The notes under the pieces are model-generated. The model saw only the letters and a program-made list of their open reading frames with translations. It made no database searches and was not told the DNA's origin. From Isoetes taiwanensis (taxonomy: Eukaryota; Streptophyta; Lycopodiopsida; Isoetales; Isoetaceae), in assembly GCA_021234155.1 (NCBI GenBank), contig JAJEKV010000050.1:8858548-8922547 (forward strand): a stretch of 64,000 nt of DNA, written 5' to 3'. A program made the position numbers and the translations under genes. Positions within the stretch are counted from its first letter, which is position 1. Each line of letters begins with the position of its first letter. Below, piece after piece: positions 38,093-50,008 of this stretch.

Positions 38093-38674
38093 CAAATAAT
38101 TCTACCTCACTTGAACTCAGAAGACCCCAATGTTAGCCTTTCAACTTTGGCTGCAAATTCCAAATAAGAGTTTGTTCTGCATGCAGAAAGGTACTTCTCA
38201 TTTGAAATTGAGGTACTTCTCATTTGAAATTGAGGTACTTCTCATTTGGATTGAATTCAATTTCAACCGCAGACTCCTGTGTTTTAAGCTTGTGCAACTT
38301 CAAGAACTTAGCGGCAACTGATCATAGTGGAACTGGCAAGAACATGACTTTTAAACAGTCGTTACCTTGTTATCAACATAATGGACTTTCGTGAGTGGTT
38401 TTACCTAATCTGGTATCTTCGCTTTGTTGGCCTCCGTGAGTTAATACTCTTCTGGGATAGGGAAACTCCGCATGAGCAGGTACCTTACTGGTCCACAATG
38501 AAGGTAGAACAGACGAATACTAAAATGCAGTTTGGGGGCCAACAAAATAGAGTAAAAGTGCAAAACCGATTTAGGAGCGAGAATAGGTAGATAGGAAATG
38601 TCTGGATGTGCTTAGTTTGCCTAGCAGGCTTAGAAGCCAACAACCTCTGCATCCATAGTTAGCAGATCTAAATG
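38093..38674. other. Short spacer with a 23-bp triplication
   Basis: At 38189-38253 the unit GAGGTACTTCTCATTTGAAATT is present about three times. Nothing else is recognised. Confidence 0.7.
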
Positions 38675-38918
38675 GGCAAAAATAACATGTGAAGAATTAC
38701 GACTTAAGCGGCAATTACAGGCAAACGCTTCTCTGAATTAACGCCCAAGTAATGCCGACCACGAACTCGAGCCCATCTCCAGAGCTTTTGTGAGCCTCAG
38801 CAATGAAATTGCAAAGAAATGCTGGCCACGAACTCTGCAGAAAGTCTGAGAAAATCAATCGACCAAAAGATGCTAGCAAGATTTCTGAAAATCAAATCTG
38901 CAAAAAGGGGAAGGCTTC
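38675..38918. repeat. Segment C, MTR4-proximal copy
   Basis: 244 bp matching 34013-34256. It ends 233 bp before the MTR4 start codon, so it probably overlaps the promoter region. Confidence 0.92.
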
Positions 38919-39151
38919 GCCATAGTTATGGTCGAAGAAGGGGTTCTATTTTTTAGAACCGTCAGATTTAAAATTAATAGATCTAATGGCTCCTATTCAG
39001 TATTACTGATGTGGCTTTCCACGTGGACACATTAGAATTGCAGCAAAAGTGCACCTCGGGTTAGGCAAGCCTTTTTCTCCGCCTAGGGTAATGGAAACCA
39101 GTACCTTGTTTAACCTTGTTTGTTTCCTTGGTTAAACCCTAGCATCGGGCT
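38919..39151 (+). promoter_or_regulatory. Putative MTR4 promoter and 5' leader
   Basis: A G-box-type palindrome, CCACGTGG, lies at 39019-39026. A telo-box, AAACCCTAG, lies at 39134-39142, 9 bp before the ATG. In plants telo-boxes are common near the start of genes for ribosome production and translation, which would suit an rRNA-processing helicase. No TATA box is obvious at a usual distance, so the transcription start cannot be placed. Confidence 0.45.
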
Positions 39152-42100
39152 ATGGCGACCCCCAAGAGGCGAAGCCCTCCAAGTCCGACAGCAGCAGAGG
39201 CAATAAAAGAGCATTCCAAAAAGCCTCGTTCCACTTCTCCAGGACCAGCCTCGCCTCTGGAGCAGGAACCCATCAATCGTCTATCCAATGTCCAAGGTGC
39301 GAGTTGTGTCCACGACGTATCTTATCCAGAAAATTATCAAGCACAGCCTAACCAGCTTGTATGGTCATCCCCCAAACCGGCCAGGGAGTACCCATTCACA
39401 TTGGACCCGTTCCAACAAGAAGCAGTCCGGTGTTTGGAGGCAGGAGAGTCAGTTCTGGTGAGTTGAATCTGTCCAATTTGCTTGCTAGCTTTTGTTTTGC
39501 AGAATTTTTAGAAGTCGAAATGCAGGTTTCAGCTCATACGTCGGCAGGAAAGACTGTCATCGCTGAATATGCCATTGCGATGTCTTTGAAGAACAATCAA
39601 AGAGTGGTCTATACTTCACCAATTAAAGCCCTGAGTAATCAGAAGTTCCGTGAGCTGGCTGAAGAATTCTCCGACGTTGGTCTAATGACAGGGGACGTAA
39701 CTATATCTCCAAATGCATCATGCCTGGTATGGTAATCTCTGTTAGTAAATGTAAATAAGCATGCCTGTGTGTGACAACTTGAAATTTATCTACCGGCTAT
39801 GTTTTAGAGAAGGAATTATTGTTCGGGTTACCAAACTTAGTCTTTTGCTTTTGAAAGGTAATGACAACAGAGATTCTGCGGAGTATGCAGTATCGTGGTT
39901 CAGAAATTATGAGGGAGGTGGCATGGATCATATTTGATGAGGTACATTACATGCGTGACCGTGAGCGTGGGGTAGTATGGGAAGAGAGCATTGTGATGGC
40001 TCCAAAAAATGCACGTTTCGTGTTTCTATCTGCAACTGTCCCAAATGCAAAGGAATTTGCAGATTGGGTTGCAAAGGTAGTGATCCAATTGCTTCATATG
40101 TATTTAAAGCTGTTTGATGTTCATATAAATCATCTGCAGGTCCATCAACAACCATGCCACATAGTTTACACTGATTTTCGACCTACTCCCCTTCAGCACT
40201 TGATCTTTCCTTCTGGAGCTGATGGCCTGTATGTAGTGGTAGATGAAAAGGGAACATTTCGAGATGATAATTTTCAGAAAGCAATGAATGCAGTCTCTGT
40301 CAACGTGGCTGATCATACTGGTAAAAGAGACAATGGAAAATGGCGGAGGGGTCTTAATATTAAAAATGGGGAATCAAGTGATATCTTTAAAATTGTTCAA
40401 ATGATTATGCAGAACAATTATTCTCCTGCAATTGTGTTTAGTTTTAGTAAACGAGATTGCGAGAATTTGGCAGTGCAGGTAACTCACTCACATTCTTGTG
40501 CATTCTTATTGGGAGACTAATTTAGGATATATTTGTTACTGAAGATGTTGAAGCTCGACTTGAATGATGAGAATGAGAAGGAGCTAGTAGAAGGTATTTT
40601 TTGGAATGCTATGGATTCACTTTCAGACGATGACAAAAAACTTCCACAGGTTTGAGTGTAGTCTGCATTAAGATGAAAAGTTTAAAAATCACGTGGAGCC
40701 CTATTGCCTCAAGCCTGCAGTGCAATGCATAATAATACTTCCCTTTTCTTTGTTTGGTACAGGTTAGCCAGCTCCTACCTCATTTGAAGCGAGGAATAGG
40801 GGTACATCATTCTGGTCTCTTGCCTATCCTGAAGGAGGTTATAGAAATACTTTTTCAAGAGGGGCTTATTAAGGTCAATCTACTTTATATTCTGAAGTCT
40901 TTAAAAGTATAACTTAACCCCATATTACAAGAACAAGCATCAGCACAAAGAGCCTTGAAACACAAAGGCATTCATGATGTCTGTGTGTATCTGGGTGTGC
41001 TATAGTGTTGAGTGATAAGCTAAAATGTTTATATTTTCCAGTGCTTGTTTGCTACAGAGACTTTCAGTATTGGGTTAAACATGCCTGCAAAGACAGTTGT
41101 ATTTACCAGTGTCCGCAAATTTGATGGCACCAAGTTCAGAGTGATAACTAGTGGAGAATACATACAAATGAGTGGTCGTGCTGGACGTCGAGGCCTCGAT
41201 GCCATAGGTACTTGCATTCTTATGGTCGACGAGAAGCTAGAGCCTGCAGCAGCAAAATCAATTGTTAAGGGAGCTGCTGATCCACTAAACAGGTGATGCA
41301 TAAGGATAGAGTTTTTAATAACTAAATGGGTTAATTTATTTGATTCTGATAATGTTGATGCCTTTGTCCTTTGCAGTGCTTTCCACCTGAGTTACAACAT
41401 GATATTGAACCAGATGCGTTGTGAGGAGAGCAACCCTGAAAATTTGTTGAAACAGTCATTTTACCAATTTCAGTGTGACCGTGGCCTCCCAACGTTGAAG
41501 GTATTGGTCACACAATTACGCTAAAGGATAGAACTTTTTTCTGGCTTTGGAAAGGAAGGGTAAGCTAATGGATGTTGTAAATGTATGACATTCTTGATGC
41601 AGGAACGAATTAAAGACCTTGAGGAAGAACGGGATTCTATAAGTATTGAAGATGAGGAAAAAGTTGTGGAATACAATAAAATGCTTAAGCAGATACAAGA
41701 GTTGAAGTCTGATATTCGAAATATTGTATTTTCTCCTCGTCATTGTATCCCCTTTTTTCAACCTGGACGTCTGGTTCGTATTATGCAGTCTTGTAATGGG
41801 GATGAAGAGTATCAGAAGTTACTTGAGCATGAACCTGCCATCTGGGGAGTCATTGTGAATTTTGAAAAAGTGTCAGAAGCAGTTGAGGAAGGTATGCGTA
41901 TGTGTTCTATTTTTTAGTTTGAAGTACATGGATCAATTTTATTTTTGTTGTTGCAGAGGATAATGACAAGAAGGTGCAACAGTTCAAAGTGGATGTTTTA
42001 GTACAATGTTTACCGGACAAGAACAATAATCGGAAGGTTGTCAAGATAGTTTCATTCAAAGAGCCTGGAGAACCCATTGTGACAGCTCTTCCTCTCACAC

Positions 42101-43372
42101 AGGTTCGAACCTCTGGCATGAGTGCCAGAAGCCAATTACGTGGATTTTATGAATATTTTTTTATTGTTTTTTCAATATCATTATGAATAAACACGTTTAT
42201 TTGGATATTATATACAGCGCAATTCTAATTTTTAATGTTGATGTAGTTGCAAAGCCTTAGTGCTGTTCGGGTGCTAATTCCAAAGGACCTTCGTCCAATT
42301 GAACAACGGGAGAGAATGATTAAAGCTGCTGATGAGGCTCTCCGGAGGTGTCCTCAGATGTTGGATCCTATTGATGATATGAAGGTACTATAGATATTTG
42401 TAGATTAGTTATTTTCTTCTGGTTTGAAGCAACATGCAAATCTCTGTTATCAGATTCAGAGTAACAGCTATGAGAAATATACACGTCGGTTGGAGTCTTT
42501 GGAAGCTCTTCTTGAGAAGCATCCGTTGTCCTCATCACCAACACTTAACTACCGTCTGAAAGCGCTTGATAAAAAGAAAGCCTTAACTGCTTCAATTCGT
42601 GCTGCTCGTGGAAGCATACGTTCAGCATCTGCTTTGGCCTTCAAAGAGGAACTGAAGGCCCGGAAAAGAGTTCTAAGAAGACTGCAGTGAGTTATTGATT
42701 GAAACTACATTGTTCAGTGGCACAGTTCTGTTGGATAACCCATAGAAGTTGTTTTCAGGTATACAACAAGTGATGATATTGTAGAGCTAAAAGGGCGGAT
42801 TGCCTGTGAAATAACTAGTGCTGATGAGTTGGTTATCACGGAGCTGTTTTTTAGTGGAGTTTTGAAGGAAGCATCAACAGAACAGCTGGCTGCCTTATTA
42901 TCTTGTTTTGTCTGGCAAGAAAAGGTAAAAGGATCAAAAAAACTTTCAGAGGAACTCTCTGGCTTGTATTCTCAACTCAAAGATACGGCAAGAAAGATTG
43001 GGAAAGTTCAAGATGAGTGCAAGGTATAAGGTATTGTATACATTTTAATGACTGATTTTGGTTGCACTAATTATCTGAGCCAATCGTGTGCAGATTTCAA
43101 CAGACATCGAAGAATATGTGAACTCTTTCCGGCCTGATATAATGGAGTTGGTTTATGCCTGGTGCAAAGGTTCTTCATTTCTGGAAATAATGAAGATGGC
43201 AGAAGTATTTGAAGGCAGCCTTGTTCGTGCATTAAGACGGTTGGAAGAGTTGTTGCAGGAGCTGATAGTAGTCACGAAATCAATTGGTGATCAGGATATG
43301 GAGGCAAAATTCCAGGATACAGTTGTAAAGATTAAGAGAGATATTGTGTTTGCAGCATCATTGTACTTGTAG
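39152..43372 (+). CDS. MTR4: Exosome RNA helicase MTR4 (Ski2-like DExH box)
   Basis: Fourteen exons, all joined by GT-AG introns in phase: 39152-39457, 39526-39726, 39858-40076, 40140-40478, 40545-40649, 40763-40873, 41042-41292, 41377-41500, 41603-41891, 41957-42102, 42247-42384, 42454-42686, 42759-43023, 43094-43372. They give 1001 residues, close to the usual MTR4 length. MTR4 unwinds RNA and feeds it to the nuclear exosome in rRNA maturation and nuclear RNA decay. Visible motifs are SAHTSAGKT (104-112, ATP binding), DEVH (196-199), SAT (227-229), [17 protein letters not shown] and [10 protein letters not shown] (469-478). The arch/KOW region and the C-terminal DSHCT domain ending [11 protein letters not shown] follow. 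[14 protein letters not shown] and [15 protein letters not shown] resemble plant MTR4 more than its sister HEN2. All motifs and splice sites are intact. The N-terminal 50 residues are basic and low in complexity. Confidence 0.96.
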
Positions 43373-44629
43373 GGTGAAGCTTATTTGTAACTGGCTGTGA
43401 TGATTCTTCTGTCCACTAAAAGTGGGCATCCAAACTGTACATATAGGAACTTCAAATCTCCGAAGATAAAAATGATTTGTAATTTCACCATCACGAGCAA
43501 AAGATCACTCCATGGCCTTACACATGTTCTTTTGTTGCTCGTTTATTTGAGGGTGTGTTAAGCATGGGGAGGCAATGAAGAAGGTGCACTTGTTTAAGAA
43601 AGGCTCATTGGAGTGTTCTAGAGGGGATGAATTCACCAGGTCCCCAACTCATAATGCGTGCTTTACATTTTCTTGAAGAGTCTCAACACGGTTTTTTTTA
43701 TGGCTTGAAATTAGGTACTCAACCTTCCCTTCCATGAAGGGTTTATACCTTTGTAGAATGCGGTGGAAAAACGCTAGGTACCTGTTGCAAGCATGGCAGA
43801 TGGGGTCGATTCTCTAGCTAATGTTAGGAGTATGAAAGTGGCCAACTAATAGAATGTACAGACTTCACAATGTGAGAAAACCAATCCACAAAACGTATGG
43901 GTCACATTGCCACAAGTGGAATGTGGAAGTTATAAAAGTGCCAAGTAACATAGGAAACTTGGATGGATGAAATTTCTCCCTTTTCAGGTGAATTAATTGT
44001 GAATTAATTCTTCTGACAAGTGATTCATAGGTCTTTACGATAAAGCAAAATTCAAGCTTGATGTGAGCCCAGTATATTTGAAGCATTGCCTAGTAAAGCA
44101 AATTGTTCGGGCCTAATATGTAGTTGGAGACATGTAGTTGGAAGACACATGAGTTGGTCATTCAAGATCCAAGGGTCAGGATGACCTGTAAACCTAGTTT
44201 TTCTTCAAGATCCAAGGGTTAGGATTAGCTATAAACTAGTTTTCTGTCTTTAGGATGGTGACTTTTGTTGGATAACTAAGAGGTTAGCTAAGGTCTCGAC
44301 ATCCTTCATAGGTATTGTATTTTCTATGCTATTATTTTTTTATTTATTCAATTGATTAGTGAACGATCATCTATTTTATTTATGCAATTGATTGGTGAAC
44401 GTCTTCTGTTTTATGATAGCTTTGCATCTTCCCCTTTCCAAGAGTCCCATTTTTTTAACTCCTAAATAGAATTTTGGCTTTTGAGGCGAGAAAAGGAACA
44501 TGCCTTCTTTAGCAGTAGGATTAGCATCCGCAATGCAAAAACCAGAGCAACATGGGAAGCATGCCATTAGTCCTAAAAGATTCCAAACAGTATGCTCAAA
44601 ATACGGCTTTGCCTAAGATTTTAGAATAT
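43373..44629. other. MTR4 downstream region
   Basis: The MTR4 3' untranslated region begins here. A block with CAAGATCCAAGGGT(C/T)AGGAT is doubled at about 44163-44230. A roughly 95-bp segment at 44513-44605 recurs, diverged, at 44862-44982 (shared GCATGCCATTAGTCCTAAAA and GATTCCAA-type ends). No gene is recognised. Confidence 0.55.
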
Positions 44630-44706
44630 GCAATACGGAGGCTCGAACCTCTACCAAAATAACTCAATGTCTTAATAAGACTACTTTAACCAATATATTC
44701 CGTGAG
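44630..44706 (-). repeat. tRNA-like sequence, possible SINE head
   Basis: On the minus strand AGAGGTTCGAGCCTC forms a good T-arm with a B box, GGTTCGAGCC. A weaker A-box-like TTGGTTAAAGTAG lies about 35 bases upstream of it. The acceptor ends do not pair, so it is not a working tRNA gene. A tRNA-derived SINE or a dead tRNA copy are both possible. Confidence 0.4.
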
Positions 44707-46609
44707 CTAATGTGAGTATTTTCTATCTTGAATCTATGTTTTTTTTTTATAACAACCCATTCAATTATTTTAGGGATATATGGTCTATGGTTTCTGAAAT
44801 TGTCATTTTTACGTCCATATCAAATCCCCTTGGAACCCCTTGTTATTGTGCTACATATTACAGCAGGATTTGCATACACAATGCAAAAGCTAGAGCAACA
44901 TACTAACCAGCTACAGGATCTAAGCTCAAAGCTTGAGAAGCATGCCATTAGTCCTAAAATATTCCAAGCAATATGATCAATTTCAAAGTCCAAGGGCCCA
45001 TATATTGGAGAGGAACACATGGAAATGCCCCTAAAATGTTAAAAGTCGTGCTAAGCTTCATGGAAATTGCAACTTAAGGTGAATACATGGAGGATAAATG
45101 TTGGTGTAGTACGTGCATCTCGTAGAACATCTGTCTTAGGTGGACATAAAAATGCTCTTCTCCTTGGGCTCAGAACCTACCCGCCCAATTGGACGACGTC
45201 ATTACCAAGATGATCAAACTTCCTTTTTTCTTATGTAGTGTAGTGATTTGTTCATCAACAATAGGCTTCTCTAGATGATAAGCAGAAAAAACGTTTATGC
45301 CTAAATTAGGGACATTTAGAAGTAAAATTATGGACATTCCAAGAAATATCCCTTAAAATACATGGGCATTTTTCTAAATTTTGCCTTTAAAACAAAATTT
45401 TTTGAATACTGTTGAGTGTCATTTTATATACTCTTAATATAACGTGGAAGCTATATATTTAGTCAATCCATTTTGTTGATAGAAAAGTTTTTGGAAAATT
45501 GTGTCATTTGGAATTTCTTTTTTCTCGCTAAGGTTTAGATTGCTTCTACAAAACCCTATTTTTGTTCTAATGTTGGATTTGCTTACTGGGTTTTCCCTTG
45601 CTTTCTATGGCGATGGTTAAGCTGTGGTATGCTGTTATTTCTTAGGAAAACAATCTGGAAAGTAAAAAAGCTAATGTGACATTCTGAAGCTTTCTATGAA
45701 TTAATATGCCCGTAGAATTATGATAAGGCTAGGTATAGATGGGAAATGATGTGATGTGACGTATTTGAAGCTTTAATTGAAATGGTACATTAACAAGGTA
45801 TTTTATAGTACATAGAAGGTAGAGCAATGTGCTTTTGCACATTAAAAAAGGTAAGATTTAGGTACAAATCTAGTCCTATTAAGGTGGGTATATGCTGAAA
45901 ATATGTGTAAAATGGGAATAATCAAATGTTTTCTCCATAAATAACCTACATATTATGATACAAGAATGTGGCAAGCAGCAAAGATGTTGTTTCCTTAAAA
46001 TGGGATTAATTATAAGTGTTCTTGATAATATTTCTGAGGTGAAGGGCAAAAAGACAAGATGTTTTATAACTTTCATGTTGCCCCTTGTCTTATTACCAGC
46101 TTGCATGCTAATATTGACATTGTTTGGGTGCAAGTAACCAAGATATTTTCTCCTTGGAGTTTTGTCATTGTTTCTTAGCTGCATAAGGATGCAACATACA
46201 AAGAATTGTTACAAATGATAATCACGAAAACATGTGAACTTCTATTGGTGAGATCACTCTGATTTGATATGCTGAAAACTGTGATTGTATATTATATATG
46301 ACATGAAATGGAATAATTGGAAATATTAAAATAGATTGCTAGATTTATTTTGGTGCTGGAATAACAGAAAATCAGATTGGATCAATGATGTTTTATTTGT
46401 TTCTATTTGTTCTATTCAATTAACATTATAGTTGGAATAGTTTGTAGTATTTAAAATGGTTTTGGTTTTGGGAGCAAATTTTCAGCCTTATATATGTCCA
46501 AGCCCATTGCCGAAGGTTTATCACTAATGGGATTTGATGTTTTTGCTTTGAATGAAACCGTATTTGTTGTTTTTTAACACAAATATGGTAGTTATTTATG
46601 TGAAAACAT
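44707..46609. other. AT-rich stretch, no recognised gene
   Basis: It contains the second copy of the 44.5-kb block (44862-44982). The frame 44728-44976 ends in a coiled-coil-like KLEQHTNQLQDLSSKLEKHA, but it has no recognised family or splice context. Confidence 0.5.
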
Positions 46610-47740
46610 TTAGAGGAGGAGAAGTTGTTTTTACATCATGCCACTTGGCAGCACCCCTTAGGACATATGATGTAACAGAAGAAGAAGAAGTTTCTACGTC
46701 ATGCCACTTGGCAGCACATTCAGAGGAGGAGGAGGAGTTATTTTTACGTCATGCCACTTGGCAGCATCCATTAGGACATATGACCACAAGAAGAAGTAGT
46801 TTTTACGTCATGCCACTTGGCATCACCCTTTAGGACATATGACACAACAATTTCTAGGTTTTCTATTATGTCATGCCACTTGACAACATCTTGGAAGCAT
46901 CTCTTGAGACATATGACGAGAAGAAGAAGAAGAAGTTTTTACGTCATGCCACTTGGCAGCACCTCTTAGGACATATGATACAACAGAAGAAGTTCTTATG
47001 CCATGCCACTTGGCAGCACCCTTTTGGACATATGACACAACAGTTTCTACGTTTTTTATTACGTCATGCCATGTCATGTCGCTTGGCAACACTCTTTAGG
47101 ACACACAACAATTTCTACGTTTTTTATTACGCCATGCCACTTAGCAACATCCCTTAGGACATATGATACAACAGAAGAAGTTCTTATGTCATGCTACTTG
47201 GCAGCACCCTTTAGGACATATGACACAACAATTTCTCGTTTTTTCTCATGCCATGTCATGCCACTTGGCAGCACCCCTTAGGACACACAACAATTTCTAC
47301 GTTTTTTATTACATCATGCCACTTGGCAACATCCCTTAGGACATATGACGCAACAATGACAGCAACATCCCTTAGGACATATGACGCAACAATGACACAC
47401 AACAATTTCTACGTTTTTTATTACATCATGCCACTTGGCAACATCCCTTAGGACATATGACGCAACAATTTCTACGTCATGCCACTTGGCGAAACCCCTT
47501 GGGTTATATGATGCACATGTAACACAACAATTTCTATGTCAACATCCCTTAGGACATATGACGCAACAATTTCTACGTCATGCCACTTGGCGAAACCCCT
47601 CACAACAATTTCTATGTCAACATCCCTTAGGACATATGCTAACATTTCTTATGCCACTGGCTAAACCCCTCGTTATATTATGACGTTAACAATTTCCGCC
47701 CACTTGGCAAAACCCCTCGGTTATATGATGCCTCATTGCA
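46610..47740. repeat. Irregular minisatellite built on CATGCCACTTGGCA
   Basis: About 15 units of 50-90 bp each carry TCATGCCACTTGGCA(G/A)CA, CCCTTAGGACATATGA, ACACAACA and TTTCTACGTTTTTT-type parts in that order. Units vary by losing parts. GAAGAAGAAG runs interrupt the first half. Frames that stay open are repeat artefacts. The array ends at about 47740, next to a tRNA-like sequence. Confidence 0.9.
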
Positions 47741-47751
47741 TTGAATGCGAC

Positions 47752-47826
47752 TTTGAGTGGCCTCGAACTTGAGACATATTTATTGTAGGACTAGTGTATT
47801 ACCACTAGACCAATTGTCCATGCGCA
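47752..47826 (-). repeat. tRNA-like sequence with A and B boxes
   Basis: On the minus strand TGGTCTAGTGGTAA is a good Pol III A box, and AGTTCGAGGCC is a good B box some 44 bases later, a tRNA-like spacing. The T stem GTCTCAAGTTCGAGGCC pairs only partly, and no clean acceptor stem is formed. It could be a SINE head or a decayed tRNA gene. Confidence 0.5.
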
Positions 47827-47912
47827 TCAAATCTTAAGGGAGCGAACCTTACTTCTGAATTCTAGCTCACCAGAGGGACGAATATATTTATTCCTTCTTA
47901 ATATCCCCCAAA

Positions 47913-48050
47913 CTAGCGAGATCAGCTCATCAGTGTTGGTTGAACTAGACCTCGCTTGCACTGCAACTCAGCTTAGAGGAAGAAATCCCTCGGTCCATGA
48001 AGATCATAGGTGGGCTTGACTTGAGAGCTGAATGGGTTCAAAGCCTCTAG
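47913..48050 (-). repeat. Left arm of a diverged inverted repeat
   Basis: The reverse complement of this segment resembles 49864-50008. Shared words include TAGAGGC(T/C)TTGAACC, CAGCTC, AAGCTGAGT(T/A)GCAG and TCTAGTTCAAC, followed by GAGCTGATCTCG or its counterpart. Identity is moderate with indels. Confidence 0.6.
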
Positions 48051-49029
48051 AATCAGGGGTATACTCACAAATGCATTATTATTCCTTTAGGCCAAGGATT
48101 TAACTGTAGTTAAGAATTCCTCTCCATGATATCCAATGAATGGAAGTTTAAGAGCAAGATCATGCATCAAAATCATCCATAGAAATTGCTGGGATTTTGG
48201 TGGTTCAATCATGGTAGGATGGCAAAATCTTCAAGGAGGAGGTGATGAAGCTGAGGCGCTATATCGAAGGAATAGTAGCCAAAAAGGTGTAGCAACAAAT
48301 GAGGGGTTTATATAGAGTTAGATCAAGGTATATAATGGAGTAAGAACATTAAAGTGTAACGTTGAAGTTACTTTAGGTGAAAGTAACTTTAATGGCAATA
48401 TCATGCCCTAGTATCCTTCCAACATGGGTGATATGGGGTATTCGTGACATGGTGGATGGTTGGACATGCGATATAAGCAAGATGATGATGTAACAACACA
48501 AGGAGTGTTAAACCCCCAATCCCCCCAAAAGAAGGGTTGTGGGTGTGCTGGCCTTGGGGGAGGGGGGATGAACGTCGTCCTCACCATCATTGCCGTTAAT
48601 CTAACAAGATCAACTAAAACTATTTATCTAAAGAAAAGTAATACTTAATCATTATTAATGCTTTATGCAAAACATGAGTGTCAAAGGTTCTTTTCACACG
48701 TTGGCATGATACACACCGCTAGATATACTTAGTAATGTATTCCTTCATACTCGACCAGAAGTAACATCATTCCAAGGCCATGTATATTTGATCAACCTAC
48801 CCTTCACAAGTGATCCTTGATATCCTTCACATTGGGTATTCACAACCTACCCTTCTAGTACGGGTGTTCTTCCTCTAGCTTGTAGCGAACAGTTAAGTCT
48901 TTTGGCCATTGTGGTGCTTATTATGTATTCCCTTCAAAGAATCATCTGCCCTACTTTTTCTTTGATGTCGTTCAATGTGTCATCAGGGATTATCATCAAT
49001 GCCAAACATCCCATTGGATTAAATTCACG
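48051..49029. other. Probable decayed Ty3/gypsy sequence, no readable gene
   Basis: This lies downstream, in the minus-strand sense, of the RNase H remnant, where integrase would be expected. I could not read an integrase motif. Frames are short and broken. Confidence 0.4.
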
Positions 49030-49500
49030 AGCATTGGCAAATGACATTCAACTTGCCAGGTTTGTAGATCATGAAAATATGGTTGCATCATCTCCAATCA
49101 TATTCGTTGCCTCATGCTTAAGATTAGTTGTGTGAGAAGGTGTTCCAATCCCTTATGGTCTGTGAAGATGCAGAATGGGGTATTCAAAAGGTAATACCTC
49201 TATGTCTTGAAGGACCTTACTATGGCCGACATTTCTTTCTCATGTGTCGGGTACCTAGACTGGTCCAGTGAACTTCTTTGAGTAGCAATGACTCAGCTTT
49301 GCACCAATATTGCCTTGCTCCTTTATTGCAACCGTCCGTGATTATCTCATAAAGCTTTTCCAAGACAGGAAGTGCCAACACCAGTGCTATTGTATGTGCT
49401 ACCTTCAATTCCACAAATGCACTATTGCACTTCTCTGCTCAAGTACCATCCCATTTCTTGTGTTCTTCTTTGCTTTCTTGTTAATGGGGTTGCTATATGA
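49030..49500 (-). pseudogene. Ty3/gypsy retrotransposon pol remnant (RT end and RNase H)
   Basis: On the minus strand ELKVAHTIALVLALPVLEKLYEIITDG is the conserved end of Ty3/gypsy RT leading into the first RNase H aspartate. RYPTHEKEMSAIVRSFKT and IFTDHKGL follow near 49260-49150, and IYKPGKLNV near 49050, in the usual RNase H order. An in-frame stop lies between two of these blocks, and a frameshift separates the first block from the rest. No LTRs were found. Confidence 0.8.
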
Positions 49501-49863
49501 GCGAGTAGTATTTGACCAACTTGCATCGCCACTTCTCTATTACTTCAATCTTGCCTGAATCCATGGATACGCCATTTGCTCCTCGACTATACCAATTACA
49601 CTTGAGCTCCAACTGCAAAGCTATGGACGCCACACGGTTAGTCAATCTCCCCCATGATTAATTTTCTACGAGTCCTCTTTGTGGGTATTGAACTATATTG
49701 AGTTTTTCAAATGATCTCTAAGTATAGTCGTGTTATATATTTGATCTATGATGATCCTGATGAATGATCTTAAGCTTGCACACATTGCATATCATGGAAA
49801 GGAACTTTCTCTTATAGATAAATCCCTAAGTATTAATATGCACTTATTAGTGTGCTCCCAGTT

Positions 49864-50008
49864 GTAGAGGCCTTGAACCTATCTCAGCTCCAAGTTAACT
49901 AACTGCACCTGTAATCTTATTGGAGGCCTGCCACAAGCTGAGTAGCAGCGTTAGCATGATCTAGTTCAACTAAGCATCGAGGAGATCGGCTCGCCAGTTG
50001 GGGATGTG
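49864..50008 (+). repeat. Right arm of a diverged inverted repeat
   Basis: Counterpart of 47913-48050. The two arms bracket the Ty3/gypsy remnant about 1.8 kb apart. Confidence 0.6.
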
